From CAIUKX01 sp964580965 (GTDB taxonomy: Bacteria > Bacteroidota > Bacteroidia > Flavobacteriales_D > Crocinitomicaceae), in assembly GCA_964580965.1 (NCBI GenBank), contig CAZOLZ010000001.1:1-64000 (forward strand): a stretch of 64,000 nt of DNA, given 5' to 3'. Numbering within the stretch: the stretch's first letter is position 1; every line of letters begins with the position of its first letter. Positions 1-8,900 of the stretch are shown in pieces. The notes below the pieces were generated by a model, which had not been told where the DNA came from, made no database searches, and was given only the letters and a program-made list of their open reading frames with translations. A program made the translations under genes and the position numbers.

Positions 1-198
1 GAAGTATTGTATACAGTATCAAGACCAAAAGGGTTGAGCTTTACACGTTATTTGAAGAGAGAAAGGGTCTGTTCAGATAAGCTTTTAGGGAAATTGATAA
101 AAAGTGATGAATCTGAAGAGTTTGAATTGAAATGTTTCAACTTAAATGATTTAATTATAACTGTTAATACAAGTGCTTGTGAACGAAAAAATTTATAA
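1..198 (+). CDS. C-terminal end of an unidentified protein (5' truncated by window)
   Basis: The frame is open from the first base and stops at 198, so only about 65 C-terminal residues are visible and the true start lies outside the window. No motif is diagnostic. The tail is a mix of charged residues and a final beta-strand-like segment (LNDLIITVNTS). It overlaps the next gene by about 26 bases, so the two are probably translationally coupled. In Flavobacteriales the gene before the GGGP synthase is often a 4'-phosphopantetheinyl transferase, and the size and strand pattern of this tail would fit. That identity is inferred from context only. Confidence 0.55.
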   Translation, partial: EVLYTVSRPKGLSFTRYLKRERVCSDKLLGKLIKSDESEEFELKCFNLNDLIITVNTSACERKNL

Positions 199-916
199 AA
201 AAATAATTTCTAAAGTTGGTCAAATTGCAGTTTTAATAGATCCTGACAAGAGTAATTCAGAAAATTATTTAGCTGACTTAATTAAAAAAGCAAATTTCGC
301 TAAAGTTGATTACTTTTTTATCGGAGGAAGTTCTGTGTCTAAGAAAGATTTTCAATTTACACTTAATTTTCTTGAAAAACATACAGCTATTCCATTGGTT
401 ATATTTCCAGGAGGTAATCATCAAATTTCAGAAAAAGCAGATGCGATTCTTTATTTAAGTTTATTGTCTGGTAGAAATCCAGATTTTTTAATTGGACAGC
501 ATGTTGAATCTGCTATGGAACTTCATAAAATGGATCTAGAAATTATTCCAACAGCATATGTATTAATTGACGGAGGAAAAACTTCTGCTGTAGCATATAT
601 CAGTCAAACAACTCCTATTCCAAGAGATAAAGTTTCAATAGCAAGAAATACTGCTTTAGCAGGTTTTCTTCAAGGAAAGAAAGTTGTCTTTTTTGATGCT
701 GGAAGTGGTGCTAATTTTAACGTCCCTATTGAAATAATTCAGGAAATGAGAGAATTAGAAGTGCCTACTATTGTTGGTGGAGGAATTAAAAATATTGAAA
801 CCATTAAGAAATATAGAGAGAATGGTGCTAATGTTATTGTTCTAGGTAACTACATTGAACAGAATTTAGATTTTTTAATAGACGTCAAAGAATTTCTTCT
901 TTCAAATTCAAAATAG
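173..916 (+). CDS. Geranylgeranylglyceryl/heptaprenylglyceryl phosphate synthase family protein
   Basis: This is a TIM-barrel prenyltransferase of the PcrB/GGGPS family, which joins sn-glycerol-1-phosphate to a polyprenyl diphosphate by an ether bond. The family hallmarks are visible: LIDPDKS at residues 21-27 (active-site Asp), GGSS near 50, FPGGNHQIS near 78, FFDAGSGA near 175, and the C-terminal phosphate-binding IVGGGIKNIETI followed by VLGNYIEQ. At 247 residues it has the usual length of Bacteroidota members. There is no ATG near the front; the start is GTG at 173 or GTG at 179, both inside the preceding gene. The product specificity (C20 or longer prenyl donor) cannot be read from sequence. 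Confidence 0.9.
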   Translation: MLVNEKIYKKIISKVGQIAVLIDPDKSNSENYLADLIKKANFAKVDYFFIGGSSVSKKDFQFTLNFLEKHTAIPLVIFPGGNHQISEKADAILYLSLLSGRNPDFLIGQHVESAMELHKMDLEIIPTAYVLIDGGKTSAVAYISQTTPIPRDKVSIARNTALAGFLQGKKVVFFDAGSGANFNVPIEIIQEMRELEVPTIVGGGIKNIETIKKYRENGANVIVLGNYIEQNLDFLIDVKEFLLSNSK

Positions 917-1005
917 TTCATCCATTGAACTAGACCATATGATTATTATTTAGTACTGTTTAATCAAAACTTTACATATTCGGGTGTAATTAAAAATGTA
1001 TTCTT

Positions 1006-1013
1006 TATATTTG
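1006..1013 (+). promoter_or_regulatory. Candidate -7 promoter element for the M43 protease gene
   Basis: TATATTTG matches the Bacteroidota -7 consensus TAnnTTTG exactly. No good TTTG lies at the expected 19-21 bases upstream (the closest is TTCG at 979-982), so support is only partial. It would give a 5' untranslated leader of about 120 bases for the gene at 1137. Confidence 0.3.
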
Positions 1014-1136
1014 CATCTACAACTTTAGTTATAGATAGTTGACTCTAAGTGATAAGCTGCTGGTTTTTAGCTTTTTAGTTTTGTTTGCTGTTATACTGTT
1101 GTGTTTTAAAGATTTGTACTAATTTATAGTTTTATT

Positions 1137-3884
1137 ATGAATAAACTTTTTACTAGATTATTTTTATCACTATCAGCTTCGATTTTAATGTTCGGTGCTG
1201 TAGCTCAAGAGAAACCTCATAAATGTGGAACTGACCATGAGTTACAGAGGTTATTGAAAGAAAAACCAGAGTTAAGAAAAAAACTTGAAAAAGCTTTTTC
1301 ACTTAATCATTCAACACTTAAAAGTTACGACGACAGTACACTTTACATAATACCTGTTGTATTTCATGTTTTACATCAAAATGGTCCGGAAAGAATTTCC
1401 TTAACTCAAATTCAAGGATGTTTGGATGCTTTAAATGAAAACTACAGAAATACAAATGCAAGTCATGCAAACAGTTATTATACTTTTGATACTTTAAGAG
1501 GTGATGCTAAAATTGAATTTAGGTTAGCACAAATTGATCCTTATGGAAATTGTACAAATGGTGTAGATTATGTTTATACATCTGAAACTATGATTGGGGA
1601 CAATAATTCTAAATTAAATCAATGGGACAGATCAAAGTATTTAAATATATGGACTGTAAATAGCTTTGCAAGAGGTAGTGGATTACTTGGATTTTCTATG
1701 TTTCCTGATGCAGTTTCAGAAGGCACATTCTACATGGATGGTGTAATGATGTTATACTCTGAAGTAAATACCTTCAGTACGACACTCACACATGAGATTG
1801 GTCACTATTTAAACTTAGCTCACCCTTGGGGGTTTGACAATGATCCAGAAGTTGCTTGTGGAGATGATGGTGTTACAGACACTCCTATCACCAAAGGATT
1901 TCAATCTGTTTGTCCTGCTATGTCGGTAAATTCTTCTAGAACATGTACGACAGTTGATCATACAATTGGGATGGATTTTGATAGTGTTCGTACAGATAAT
2001 GGTGTTAAAGATTTAACGATTAATGATGCAGGCAAAGAAGTTTATGTTGAAAATTTGGTTTACAATGGTACTGCTCTTAATTCATCTGTAGATTCATCAT
2101 TTATATTTTCAAATTGGTCAATCGGAGCTGTCGATGGAGATAATGATTATGCAAATCAATCAGGAAATATAGATTTAAACAATTATTTCGAAACTCGTGT
2201 TTCAGTTAAAGGTAACAATCTATTAAACATTAATAAATTAAGTTTTGTTCTTTCAAGATCTGACAATGGAGCTCGTTCAGTAGCTTTGAGAAGTAGTGTT
2301 GATAATTTTTCAAGTAACATTACTATGACATCTTTAAACACATTGATTGCACAAGATAACTCAACAACTTTAGATAATACTATTTTCTTTAATGATACAA
2401 CTGCTAATGCACTTGTAGAGGCATCTTTAACGAGTACACCATATTTAGATTTAACAGATCAAGATACTGTAACATTCAGATTTTATGCATGGAACAGTGA
2501 AGATGTAAACGGAACTTTTGGTTTAGATTCAGTTACTGTTAGATTAAAAACAGGAATTATTGAAAACATAGAAAACTACATGGACTATGCAAACTGTCCC
2601 AAAATGTTTACTAAAGAACAAATTGTAAGAATGAGAACTGCTTTGGCTAGCTCAACTTCAGAACGTAACAATTTATTTTCAGCTGAAAATCTAATTGCTA
2701 CGGGTGTAAATGACGATTACGTAGCTGGATTATGTTCTCCGGTAGCTGATTTTTACGCTACTGCTAAAACAGTTTGTATGGATGAAAATATTTCTTTCTA
2801 TGAATCAGCATGGGGTGGTACAGTTGCTGATTATACTTGGTCATTTGAAGGTGCGACACCTGCTACTTCAACAAGTCAAAATCCTACAGTGAAATTTGAT
2901 AACCCTGGATACAAAACTGTTTCATTAATTGTTTCAAATGCAACAGGTTCTGATACATTATCTAAAACAATTTTAGTTACAGGAAATTGGGCAGATTTTG
3001 TTGGACCTAAATTAATTGACTTTGAAGATGATTATAAATATTGGTTTGTACCGGTTAATGAATACGAAAATGAAACATCTTTTGCTTTAGCATATGGAAT
3101 GGGTTACAATAATTCTGATTGTTATGTCTTGCAAAACTTTAAGGATGTTTCTATGGCTCCTTCATATTCAAGTGATTACTTCTACAATGATAGATTAGGG
3201 AATGACGTTGATTATTTATTTTCACCTTCATTTGATTTAAGAAACACTTCTGGAGTAACAATCAAGTTCAAATATGCTTATGCAACAAACGGAACTGTTT
3301 TAACAGCAAATTCTACTCAAGATGCTGATATTACTGAGAAAATGAGAGTTTATGCAGTAAGAGATTGTGCAACATCTTTAGGGTCTCCTAAGAAAACTAT
3401 ATCAGGTGCTGAATTATTAACTGCAGGTTTCTCAAGTAATATGAACTTTGTACCAAATAGTGAAAGTCAATGGAAAGATTTTTCATTGAACTATTCTGCT
3501 TCATCTACTTTGGATGGAAATGTAAGATTTGTAATTGCATTCGAATCTTCTGATGTTTCTAATAACTTATATATTGACGACTTTTTTGTAGATGGGTTCT
3601 TGGGAATAGAACAGCAAGAGATTTCAGATATGAATTTATCAGTTTATCCAAACCCTTTAAATTCAAATGAGAGTATTAATGTTTCTTATATTGCTGGAAA
3701 TAATCCTGTTGAGTTAGTGTTAAGAAATGCTCAAGGTCAAGTTATCTATAATAAAACTGTTAAAACAACAAATGCACAGGTTAATCATTCAATTAATGTT
3801 GGATCAAAATTACCAGCTGCATGTTATTTCTTAGAAGTTAAGAATGGAGAATTTAAGACCATAAGAAAAGTTATTGTTATGTAA
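1137..3884 (+). CDS. Secreted M43 (pappalysin/cytophagalysin-type) zinc metalloprotease with PKD and T9SS type A sorting domains
   Basis: A signal peptide (about residues 1-23) precedes a metzincin domain with the zinc motif HEIGHYLNLAH at residues 219-229 and the Met-turn ENYMDYANC around Met482. A PKD-like domain follows (about 534-615), then a beta-rich region, and a type A T9SS sorting domain from about 834 (LSVYPNPLN to the C-terminus), so the protein should be exported through the outer membrane by T9SS and released or surface-attached. The family cleaves protein substrates; the substrate here is unknown. The oddity is a segment of roughly 200 residues (about 275-470) between the zinc motif and the Met-turn, where simple M43 enzymes have a short loop. 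It stands alone, with its own leader and a downstream terminator. Confidence 0.92.
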   Translation: MNKLFTRLFLSLSASILMFGAVAQEKPHKCGTDHELQRLLKEKPELRKKLEKAFSLNHSTLKSYDDSTLYIIPVVFHVLHQNGPERISLTQIQGCLDALNENYRNTNASHANSYYTFDTLRGDAKIEFRLAQIDPYGNCTNGVDYVYTSETMIGDNNSKLNQWDRSKYLNIWTVNSFARGSGLLGFSMFPDAVSEGTFYMDGVMMLYSEVNTFSTTLTHEIGHYLNLAHPWGFDNDPEVACGDDGVTDTPITKGFQSVCPAMSVNSSRTCTTVDHTIGMDFDSVRTDNGVKDLTINDAGKEVYVENLVYNGTALNSSVDSSFIFSNWSIGAVDGDNDYANQSGNIDLNNYFETRVSVKGNNLLNINKLSFVLSRSDNGARSVALRSSVDNFSSNITMTSLNTLIAQDNSTTLDNTIFFNDTTANALVEASLTSTPYLDLTDQDTVTFRFYAWNSEDVNGTFGLDSVTVRLKTGIIENIENYMDYANCPKMFTKEQIVRMRTALASSTSERNNLFSAENLIATGVNDDYVAGLCSPVADFYATAKTVCMDENISFYESAWGGTVADYTWSFEGATPATSTSQNPTVKFDNPGYKTVSLIVSNATGSDTLSKTILVTGNWADFVGPKLIDFEDDYKYWFVPVNEYENETSFALAYGMGYNNSDCYVLQNFKDVSMAPSYSSDYFYNDRLGNDVDYLFSPSFDLRNTSGVTIKFKYAYATNGTVLTANSTQDADITEKMRVYAVRDCATSLGSPKKTISGAELLTAGFSSNMNFVPNSESQWKDFSLNYSASSTLDGNVRFVIAFESSDVSNNLYIDDFFVDGFLGIEQQEISDMNLSVYPNPLNSNESINVSYIAGNNPVELVLRNAQGQVIYNKTVKTTNAQVNHSINVGSKLPAACYFLEVKNGEFKTIRKVIVM

Positions 3885-3906
3885 TGACTTTATTCATGTG
3901 AATTAT

Positions 3907-3941
3907 AAAAAAGGGTGTTCTGTAATGATCACCCTTTTTTT
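3907..3941. terminator. Bidirectional intrinsic terminator
   Basis: An 11-bp perfect stem (AAAAAAGGGTG at 3907-3917 with CACCCTTTTTT at 3930-3940) encloses a 12-base loop and is flanked by A and T tracts on the two sides. It sits between the convergent M43 protease gene and the TrmH-family methyltransferase gene and can serve both. Confidence 0.85.
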
Positions 3942-4046
3942 ATGATTAGGAATTAGAATTACAATTTAACATTATTGTGTATTGTTGGAAAAGTTGAGGT
4001 TTAAATGTATGGTGTATAATTGTTTAAAAAGGATTTTTAATCTATT

Positions 4047-4577
4047 TTAAATATATTTCTTCACAAACTCCCAAAGAACTACGCCAGCACATACTGAAAC
4101 GTTTAAACTATGTTTAGTGCCAAATTGAGGTATTTCGATAATGTAATCGGAATTATCAATGACTTTTTGATCAACACCATCAACTTCATTTCCAAAAACC
4201 AAAGCGATTTTGTTATAGTTTAACGAAGGTATATTTTGTAATAAGGTTGTTGTTTGAGCTTGCTCAATTGATGCTATTGAAATACCTTCTTCTTTAAGTT
4301 TTTGAACAAGTTCAAGTGTAGATTCAACATGTTCCCATTCAATTGTTTCAGTTGCCCCTAAAGCTGTCTTTTGAATATCTCGATGCGGAGGTATAGCAGT
4401 TATACCGCATAAATAAATCTTTTCAATATTAAAAGCGTCAGCTGTTCTAAAAAAAGAACCAATGTTATTTAAGCTTCTAATATTATCTAAAATAATAATG
4501 ATAGGGAATTTATCTTGAGCTTTAAATTCATCTTCAGACAGACGATTTAATTCCCATAATTTAAGTTTTTTATTCAA
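4047..4577 (-). CDS. TrmH/SpoU-family RNA 2'-O-methyltransferase
   Basis: This is an S-adenosylmethionine-dependent SPOUT methyltransferase expected to methylate a ribose 2'-OH in tRNA or rRNA. Motif 1 (DNIRSLNNIGSFFRTAD, about residues 31-47), motif 2 (ALVFGNEVDGV, about 126-136) and motif 3 (IPQFGTKHSLNVSVCAGVVL, about 149-168) of the SpoU family are all present. At 176 residues it is a minimal catalytic domain with no extra RNA-binding domain, so the target nucleotide cannot be assigned. It starts 2 bases after the stop of the MlaF-like gene and is the last gene of the mlaE-mlaF-methyltransferase operon. Confidence 0.88.
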   Translation of the reverse strand: MNKKLKLWELNRLSEDEFKAQDKFPIIIILDNIRSLNNIGSFFRTADAFNIEKIYLCGITAIPPHRDIQKTALGATETIEWEHVESTLELVQKLKEEGISIASIEQAQTTTLLQNIPSLNYNKIALVFGNEVDGVDQKVIDNSDYIIEIPQFGTKHSLNVSVCAGVVLWEFVKKYI

Positions 4578-4579
4578 AG

Positions 4580-5344
4580 TTAAATTTTAGATTGCATTAC
4601 ATCTTTGATTTTCTTCATAAACTCCGAAGCATATACAAAGTCATTGATTTCTTTATTATTTGTTTTGATAATTTCTTTTCGCGTACCAGACCACCAGTTT
4701 TTTCCTTCATGGATGAATACAATATTGTCAGCTATTTCAATCACTGAGTTCATATCGTGTGAAATAACTACAGTTGTCATATCGTACTCATAAGTAATTT
4801 CACGAATTAAATTATCAATAACAATTGATGTTTTTGGGTCTAAACCTGAATTTGGTTCATCACAAAAGAGGTATTTTGGATTCATAGCAATGGCTCTTGC
4901 TATCGCTATCCTTTTTTGCATTCCACCACTGCATTCAGCAGGTAAAAGTTTATTTCTTCCACTTAAGTTTACTCTTTCTAAACAAAAATTAGCGCGATCT
5001 AAACGTTCTTTTTTTGTCATATTAGTAAACATGGATAATGGGAACATTATATTCTCTTCTACAGTCAGTGAGTCAAACAATGCTGAACCTTGAAATAACA
5101 TTCCTATTTCTTTTCTAATTTCTCTTCGTTGATAATTTTTTAAAGCAGAAAAGTTTCTTCCATGATAAATAATTTTCCCGTTATCTACTTCATGTAAACC
5201 AACAATACATTTCGTTAATACAGATTTACCCTGACCAGACTGTCCGATTATCATATTAACCTTCCCTGATTCGAAAGTTGTATTGATATCTTGCAGAACA
5301 TGGTGTTTCCCAAATGTTTTATTAATGTTTTGAACTTCAATCAT
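4580..5344 (-). CDS. MlaF-like ABC transporter ATP-binding protein
   Basis: This is the cytoplasmic ATPase of an MCE/Mla-type lipid transporter that moves phospholipids between the inner and outer membranes. Walker A is GQSGQGKS (residues 34-41), the signature is CSGGMQKR (about 138-145), Walker B is YLFCDEPNSGLD, and the H-loop is VVISHDM. CSGGMQKR and the GLDP-containing Walker B extension are typical of MlaF/Mkl rather than of import ATPases. Its ATG overlaps the stop of the upstream permease gene by one base (TAATG), showing coupling. No MlaD (MCE-domain), MlaB or MlaC gene is next to it. Confidence 0.9.
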   Translation of the reverse strand: MIEVQNINKTFGKHHVLQDINTTFESGKVNMIIGQSGQGKSVLTKCIVGLHEVDNGKIIYHGRNFSALKNYQRREIRKEIGMLFQGSALFDSLTVEENIMFPLSMFTNMTKKERLDRANFCLERVNLSGRNKLLPAECSGGMQKRIAIARAIAMNPKYLFCDEPNSGLDPKTSIVIDNLIREITYEYDMTTVVISHDMNSVIEIADNIVFIHEGKNWWSGTRKEIIKTNNKEINDFVYASEFMKKIKDVMQSKI

Positions 5345-6084
5345 TACAGTAAAATCATTTGTGTTAATAGGAAATTACAGATTAAAATTACAATACTACT
5401 CATAACTACCGCTTGTGTAGAAGATCGACCAACATCAAGTGCCCCACCTTTAGTATAATATCCATAAAAGGCTGAGATTGTAACTATAACAAAACCAAAT
5501 ACTGTTGCTTTAATTAGTGCATACCAAATGTTACTTAAGATAAAAAATGATCTTATTCCAAAAATATAAGTTTCTGTAGTTGATAGTTTAGTCGCTATTA
5601 TAGCTAACCAACCACCTGTTAAACTTAATCCAATTGAAAAAATAGTCATTATTGGAAAAAACAACATGGCACCTAATGTCTTTGGTAAAACAAGGTAAGA
5701 AAGAGAATTTACGCCCATCGTTTCTAGAGCATCTATTTGTTCAGTCACTCTCATGGTCCCAATCTCAGATGCAATGTTAGAACCTATTTTCCCCGCTAAA
5801 ATCAAAGACATGATAGTAGGAGAAAATTCTAATATTGTACTTGATCTTGTGATATAACCAATTGTGTATTCAGGTAAAAGAGGTGATGTCATATTTGCTG
5901 CAGTCTGAAGAGCGATTACAGCTCCCATGAAAGCAGACATTAGAGCAACTAAGGGTAAGGATTTAATCCCAATTACTTCAACTTCATTAAATAGGCGTTG
6001 TCTGAATAATCTCCATCTCTGAGGTTTAGAAAAGATTACTCCTAACATCAAGAAATACTTACCTATATTGGATAATACTTTCAT
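5344..6084 (-). CDS. MlaE-family ABC transporter permease
   Basis: This is an integral inner-membrane permease of the MlaE family with about five or six hydrophobic segments. It carries the family signature EQIDALETMGVN (about residues 135-146) together with an LAGKIGSNIASEIG segment. It pairs with the MlaF-like ATPase translated immediately after it. The complex would move phospholipids with an MCE-domain partner, which is not in this window and is presumably encoded elsewhere. The 246-residue length is normal. Confidence 0.9.
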   Translation of the reverse strand: MKVLSNIGKYFLMLGVIFSKPQRWRLFRQRLFNEVEVIGIKSLPLVALMSAFMGAVIALQTAANMTSPLLPEYTIGYITRSSTILEFSPTIMSLILAGKIGSNIASEIGTMRVTEQIDALETMGVNSLSYLVLPKTLGAMLFFPIMTIFSIGLSLTGGWLAIIATKLSTTETYIFGIRSFFILSNIWYALIKATVFGFVIVTISAFYGYYTKGGALDVGRSSTQAVVMSSIVILICNFLLTQMILL

Positions 6085-6172
6085 ATAATCTGCTAATTTA
6101 ATAGTTATTTAGTTTATATGATATTAAAATCTAATCTTTGTCGTATTTTTAGCTTAAAATAATAGTTTTAAA

Positions 6173-6811
6173 ATGACAAAAAGACAAAAATTAGAACAGG
6201 GTTTTGAACGTTTTTTACCTCAAGAATTTGTTCCCTATGTTGTTGATTTGTTATTAAAACACCCGATTAAGTTTAAAGTCGTTCCTCCTCGATTAACAAA
6301 ACTTGGAGATTTTAGAGCTGGAATAGGAATTGAAAAGCCAGTAATTACCGTTAATGGGAATTTAAATCCTTATGCATTTTTAGTAACTACTTTACATGAG
6401 TTTGCCCATTTATTTACATATCTGGATTATGGTTTCAATGTTCAACCACACGGTAATGAATGGAAAGAAAATTATTGTAAATTAATTCTTCCTATTGTTG
6501 ATTCTAAAAATCTACCAAATGACATAGAAAATGCATTACTTAACTCATTAGTTTCTGTTAAAGCATCTTCTTATTCAGATATTGATTTGACGAGAGTTCT
6601 AAAAAAATATGATTTAAACAAAGATGGTAAAGAGTTGTTAGAGAACCTTCCAAAAAATAGTATATTTGCTATAAATGGACGTGTTTTTATGAAAGGAGAG
6701 TTACGAAGAAAAAAGTTTTTTTGTATGGAACTTTCTACTAAAAAAAAATATTTAGTTCATGCTTTAGCTGAAGTTAATCTTGTTAATAGAGAAAATTTAG
6801 ATGAAAAATAA
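6173..6811 (+). CDS. SprT-like zinc metalloprotease-domain protein
   Basis: This 212-residue cytoplasmic protein carries the SprT-like zincin motif HEFAH (residues 75-79), with a further candidate zinc ligand in PHGNEW (His93). The C-terminal third resembles the small basic zinc-ribbon region of SprT proteins but lacks an obvious Cys4 cluster. The family includes SPRTN, which degrades DNA-protein crosslinks, but the role of short bacterial members is not settled. Its last codons overlap the start of the manC-like gene by 11 bases, so the two are co-transcribed; the functional link is unclear. Confidence 0.8.
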   Translation: MTKRQKLEQGFERFLPQEFVPYVVDLLLKHPIKFKVVPPRLTKLGDFRAGIGIEKPVITVNGNLNPYAFLVTTLHEFAHLFTYLDYGFNVQPHGNEWKENYCKLILPIVDSKNLPNDIENALLNSLVSVKASSYSDIDLTRVLKKYDLNKDGKELLENLPKNSIFAINGRVFMKGELRRKKFFCMELSTKKKYLVHALAEVNLVNRENLDEK

Positions 6812-7889
6812 TTATTGCATCATTATGGCAGGAGGAGTAGGTAGCCGTTTTTGGCCAATGTCTACTCCAGAAAAACCCAAACAGTTCTTAGATGTATTAG
6901 GAATTGGAAAATCGTTAATTCAAATGACATATGAACGTTTGTTAATGATTGCCCCTAAAGAGAATATTTATGTAGTTACCAATGAATCTTACAGTAATAT
7001 AGTTCAAGATCAACTTCCAGCGATTACAAAAGATCAAATCTTAACAGAACCTTTAAGAAAAAATACTGCACCTTGTATTGCTTACGCTTCGGCAAAAATT
7101 TTTGACAAAGATCCAGATGCAACTTTAGTTGTAGCTCCTTCAGATCATTTAATATTAAAAGAAGATAAATTTAAAGAAACTGTAGATGTTGCTATACAAG
7201 CAGCAAATTCTGATGAACGTTTGGTTACAATTGGTATTAAACCAACAAGGCCGGATACAGGTTATGGGTATATTGAATTTTCTGAGGATCAAGAATTGTA
7301 TCCTGGTCAAGTTGCTAATGTAAAACACTTTAGAGAGAAACCAAGTCATGAAATGGCTGAATTATTTTTGAGAAGTGGTAATTATTATTGGAATTCTGGA
7401 ATTTTTATCTGGAAAGCTAGAACAATTTTGAACGCTCTTAAAAGGTTTAAACCTCAATTGCATCAATTATTTGCAGGAGATTTATCTTTTTATAATTCAG
7501 ATCAAGAACAAGTTTCAATTAATCATTGTTTCAAAGTTTGTGAGGATATTTCAATAGATTTCGCAGTAATGGAACATGCAAAAAATACAGATGTTGTTTT
7601 GGCAAATTTTGATTGGTCTGATTTAGGGACATGGGGTAGTTTATACACACATTTAGACAAAGATTATAATGGTAATTCAGTGATTGGTGAGAATGTTCAT
7701 ATAATTAACTCTTCTAATTGTATTGTTAACTTACCAAACGACAAGCTAGCTTTAATAGAAGGTTTGGATAATCATATTGTAGTTGAATCAGATAATATGT
7801 TAATGATTTTAAATAAATCTGATGAACAAAATTTGAAAAAGTATCTTATTCCAATGGAGGAAAAAAGTCCTAAATTTTTTAAGAAATAA
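6801..7889 (+). CDS. manC: Mannose-1-phosphate guanylyltransferase
   Basis: The enzyme makes GDP-mannose from mannose-1-phosphate and GTP for polysaccharide and glycan synthesis. The nucleotidyltransferase signature GGVGSRFWPMS with downstream KPKQF (about residues 11-29), the TEPLRKNTAPCIAYA segment (about 80-94), VAPSDHLI (about 113), the FREKPS motif and the DWSDLGTWGSL motif (about 272-282) are all diagnostic. At 362 residues it is the short form that lacks the C-terminal phosphomannose isomerase domain found in bifunctional ManC/AlgA. The start overlaps the SprT-like gene. Confidence 0.92.
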   Translation: MKNNYCIIMAGGVGSRFWPMSTPEKPKQFLDVLGIGKSLIQMTYERLLMIAPKENIYVVTNESYSNIVQDQLPAITKDQILTEPLRKNTAPCIAYASAKIFDKDPDATLVVAPSDHLILKEDKFKETVDVAIQAANSDERLVTIGIKPTRPDTGYGYIEFSEDQELYPGQVANVKHFREKPSHEMAELFLRSGNYYWNSGIFIWKARTILNALKRFKPQLHQLFAGDLSFYNSDQEQVSINHCFKVCEDISIDFAVMEHAKNTDVVLANFDWSDLGTWGSLYTHLDKDYNGNSVIGENVHIINSSNCIVNLPNDKLALIEGLDNHIVVESDNMLMILNKSDEQNLKKYLIPMEEKSPKFFKK

Positions 7890-7897
7890 ATTTGATC

Positions 7898-7954
7898 AAA
7901 TAAAAATAGAAGAGGATGTCACGATTAATCGGACATCCTCTTCTATTTTTATTT
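7898..7954. terminator. Very strong bidirectional terminator
   Basis: Two 23-base arms (7898-7920 and 7932-7954) are perfectly complementary, and the central bases CGATTAATCG can pair further, so the hairpin is almost fully closed. Arms end in A-rich and T-rich tracts. It separates the convergent manC-like gene and fabD. Confidence 0.9.
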
Positions 7955-7993
7955 AAAAGATTTTAAATTATTTTTTTAGTTTGTTTTTTCAAC

Positions 7994-8878
7994 TTAAAGT
8001 GATGCACTTGAGCAAGGGAAAGCTCTATCTACTTTTTTGAAAAGACCTTGTAAAACTTTTCCAGGTCCAACTTCAATAACTTCACTAGCACTATCAGCAA
8101 TCATTTGTTGCATTGTTTGTGTCCATTTTACAGGAGCTGTTAACTGAACTAATAAGTTCTTCTTGATTTCATCAGGACTAGAAACAGCGCAAGCTGTTAC
8201 ATTCTGATAAACTGGACAAATAGGCTGATTAAATGTTGTTGCTTGAATTGCTGCTGCTAACTCTTCTCTAGCAGGTTCCATAAGAGGGGAGTGGAAAGCT
8301 CCACCAACAGGTAAAACCATTGCTCTTTTTGCTCCTGCTTCAAGTAATTTTTCACAAGCCTTCTCTACTGCAGGAATACTTCCTGAAATCACTAATTGTC
8401 CAGGGCAGTTGTAATTTGCCGCTACAACTACTCCATCTATATCTCCACAGATTTGTTCAATTTTTTCATCTTCTAAGCCTAAAACAGCTGCCATTGTTGA
8501 GGGTTCACTTTCACAAGCTTTCTGCATTGCTAAAGCACGTTTATAAACTAACTTAAGCCCATCTTCAAAACTTAATGTTTTATTTGCTACTAATGAACTA
8601 AACTCACCTAATGAATGTCCAGCAACCATATCAGGTGTAAAAGAATCTCCTAAACATGCTGCTAAAATAGTAGAATGTAAAAATATTGCAGGCTGTGTTA
8701 CTTTTGTTTGTTTTAATTCTTCAGCTGAACCTTCAAACATGATTTTAGTAATTTCAAACCCTAAAATTTCATTTGCTTTTGTAAACATTTCACGAGCAAT
8801 CGGTGAGTTGTCATATAAATCTTTACCCATCCCAGTGAATTGTGCTCCTTGACCAGGAAATACATATGCTTTTTTCAT
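7994..8878 (-). CDS. fabD: Malonyl-CoA:ACP transacylase
   Basis: FabD loads malonate onto acyl carrier protein for fatty acid chain extension in the cytoplasm. The N-terminal FPGQGAQFTGMGKDLY, the nucleophile elbow GHSLGE (Ser89) and the catalytic His in GGAFHSPLM (about residue 200) are present, and the length (294) is standard. It is the last gene of a minus-strand run that begins with rbfA and includes a LolE-like permease and a small lipoprotein gene. The rest of the fab genes are not nearby. Confidence 0.95.
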   Translation of the reverse strand: MKKAYVFPGQGAQFTGMGKDLYDNSPIAREMFTKANEILGFEITKIMFEGSAEELKQTKVTQPAIFLHSTILAACLGDSFTPDMVAGHSLGEFSSLVANKTLSFEDGLKLVYKRALAMQKACESEPSTMAAVLGLEDEKIEQICGDIDGVVVAANYNCPGQLVISGSIPAVEKACEKLLEAGAKRAMVLPVGGAFHSPLMEPAREELAAAIQATTFNQPICPVYQNVTACAVSSPDEIKKNLLVQLTAPVKWTQTMQQMIADSASEVIEVGPGKVLQGLFKKVDRAFPCSSASL

Positions 8879-8900
8879 AATGTTATGATTTTTCTAGAAA

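Noticed and set aside
1051..1075. Short AAGCT/AGCTT hairpin in the M43 protease leader
   Set aside because: A five-base stem followed by a mixed tract is within chance for AT-rich DNA.
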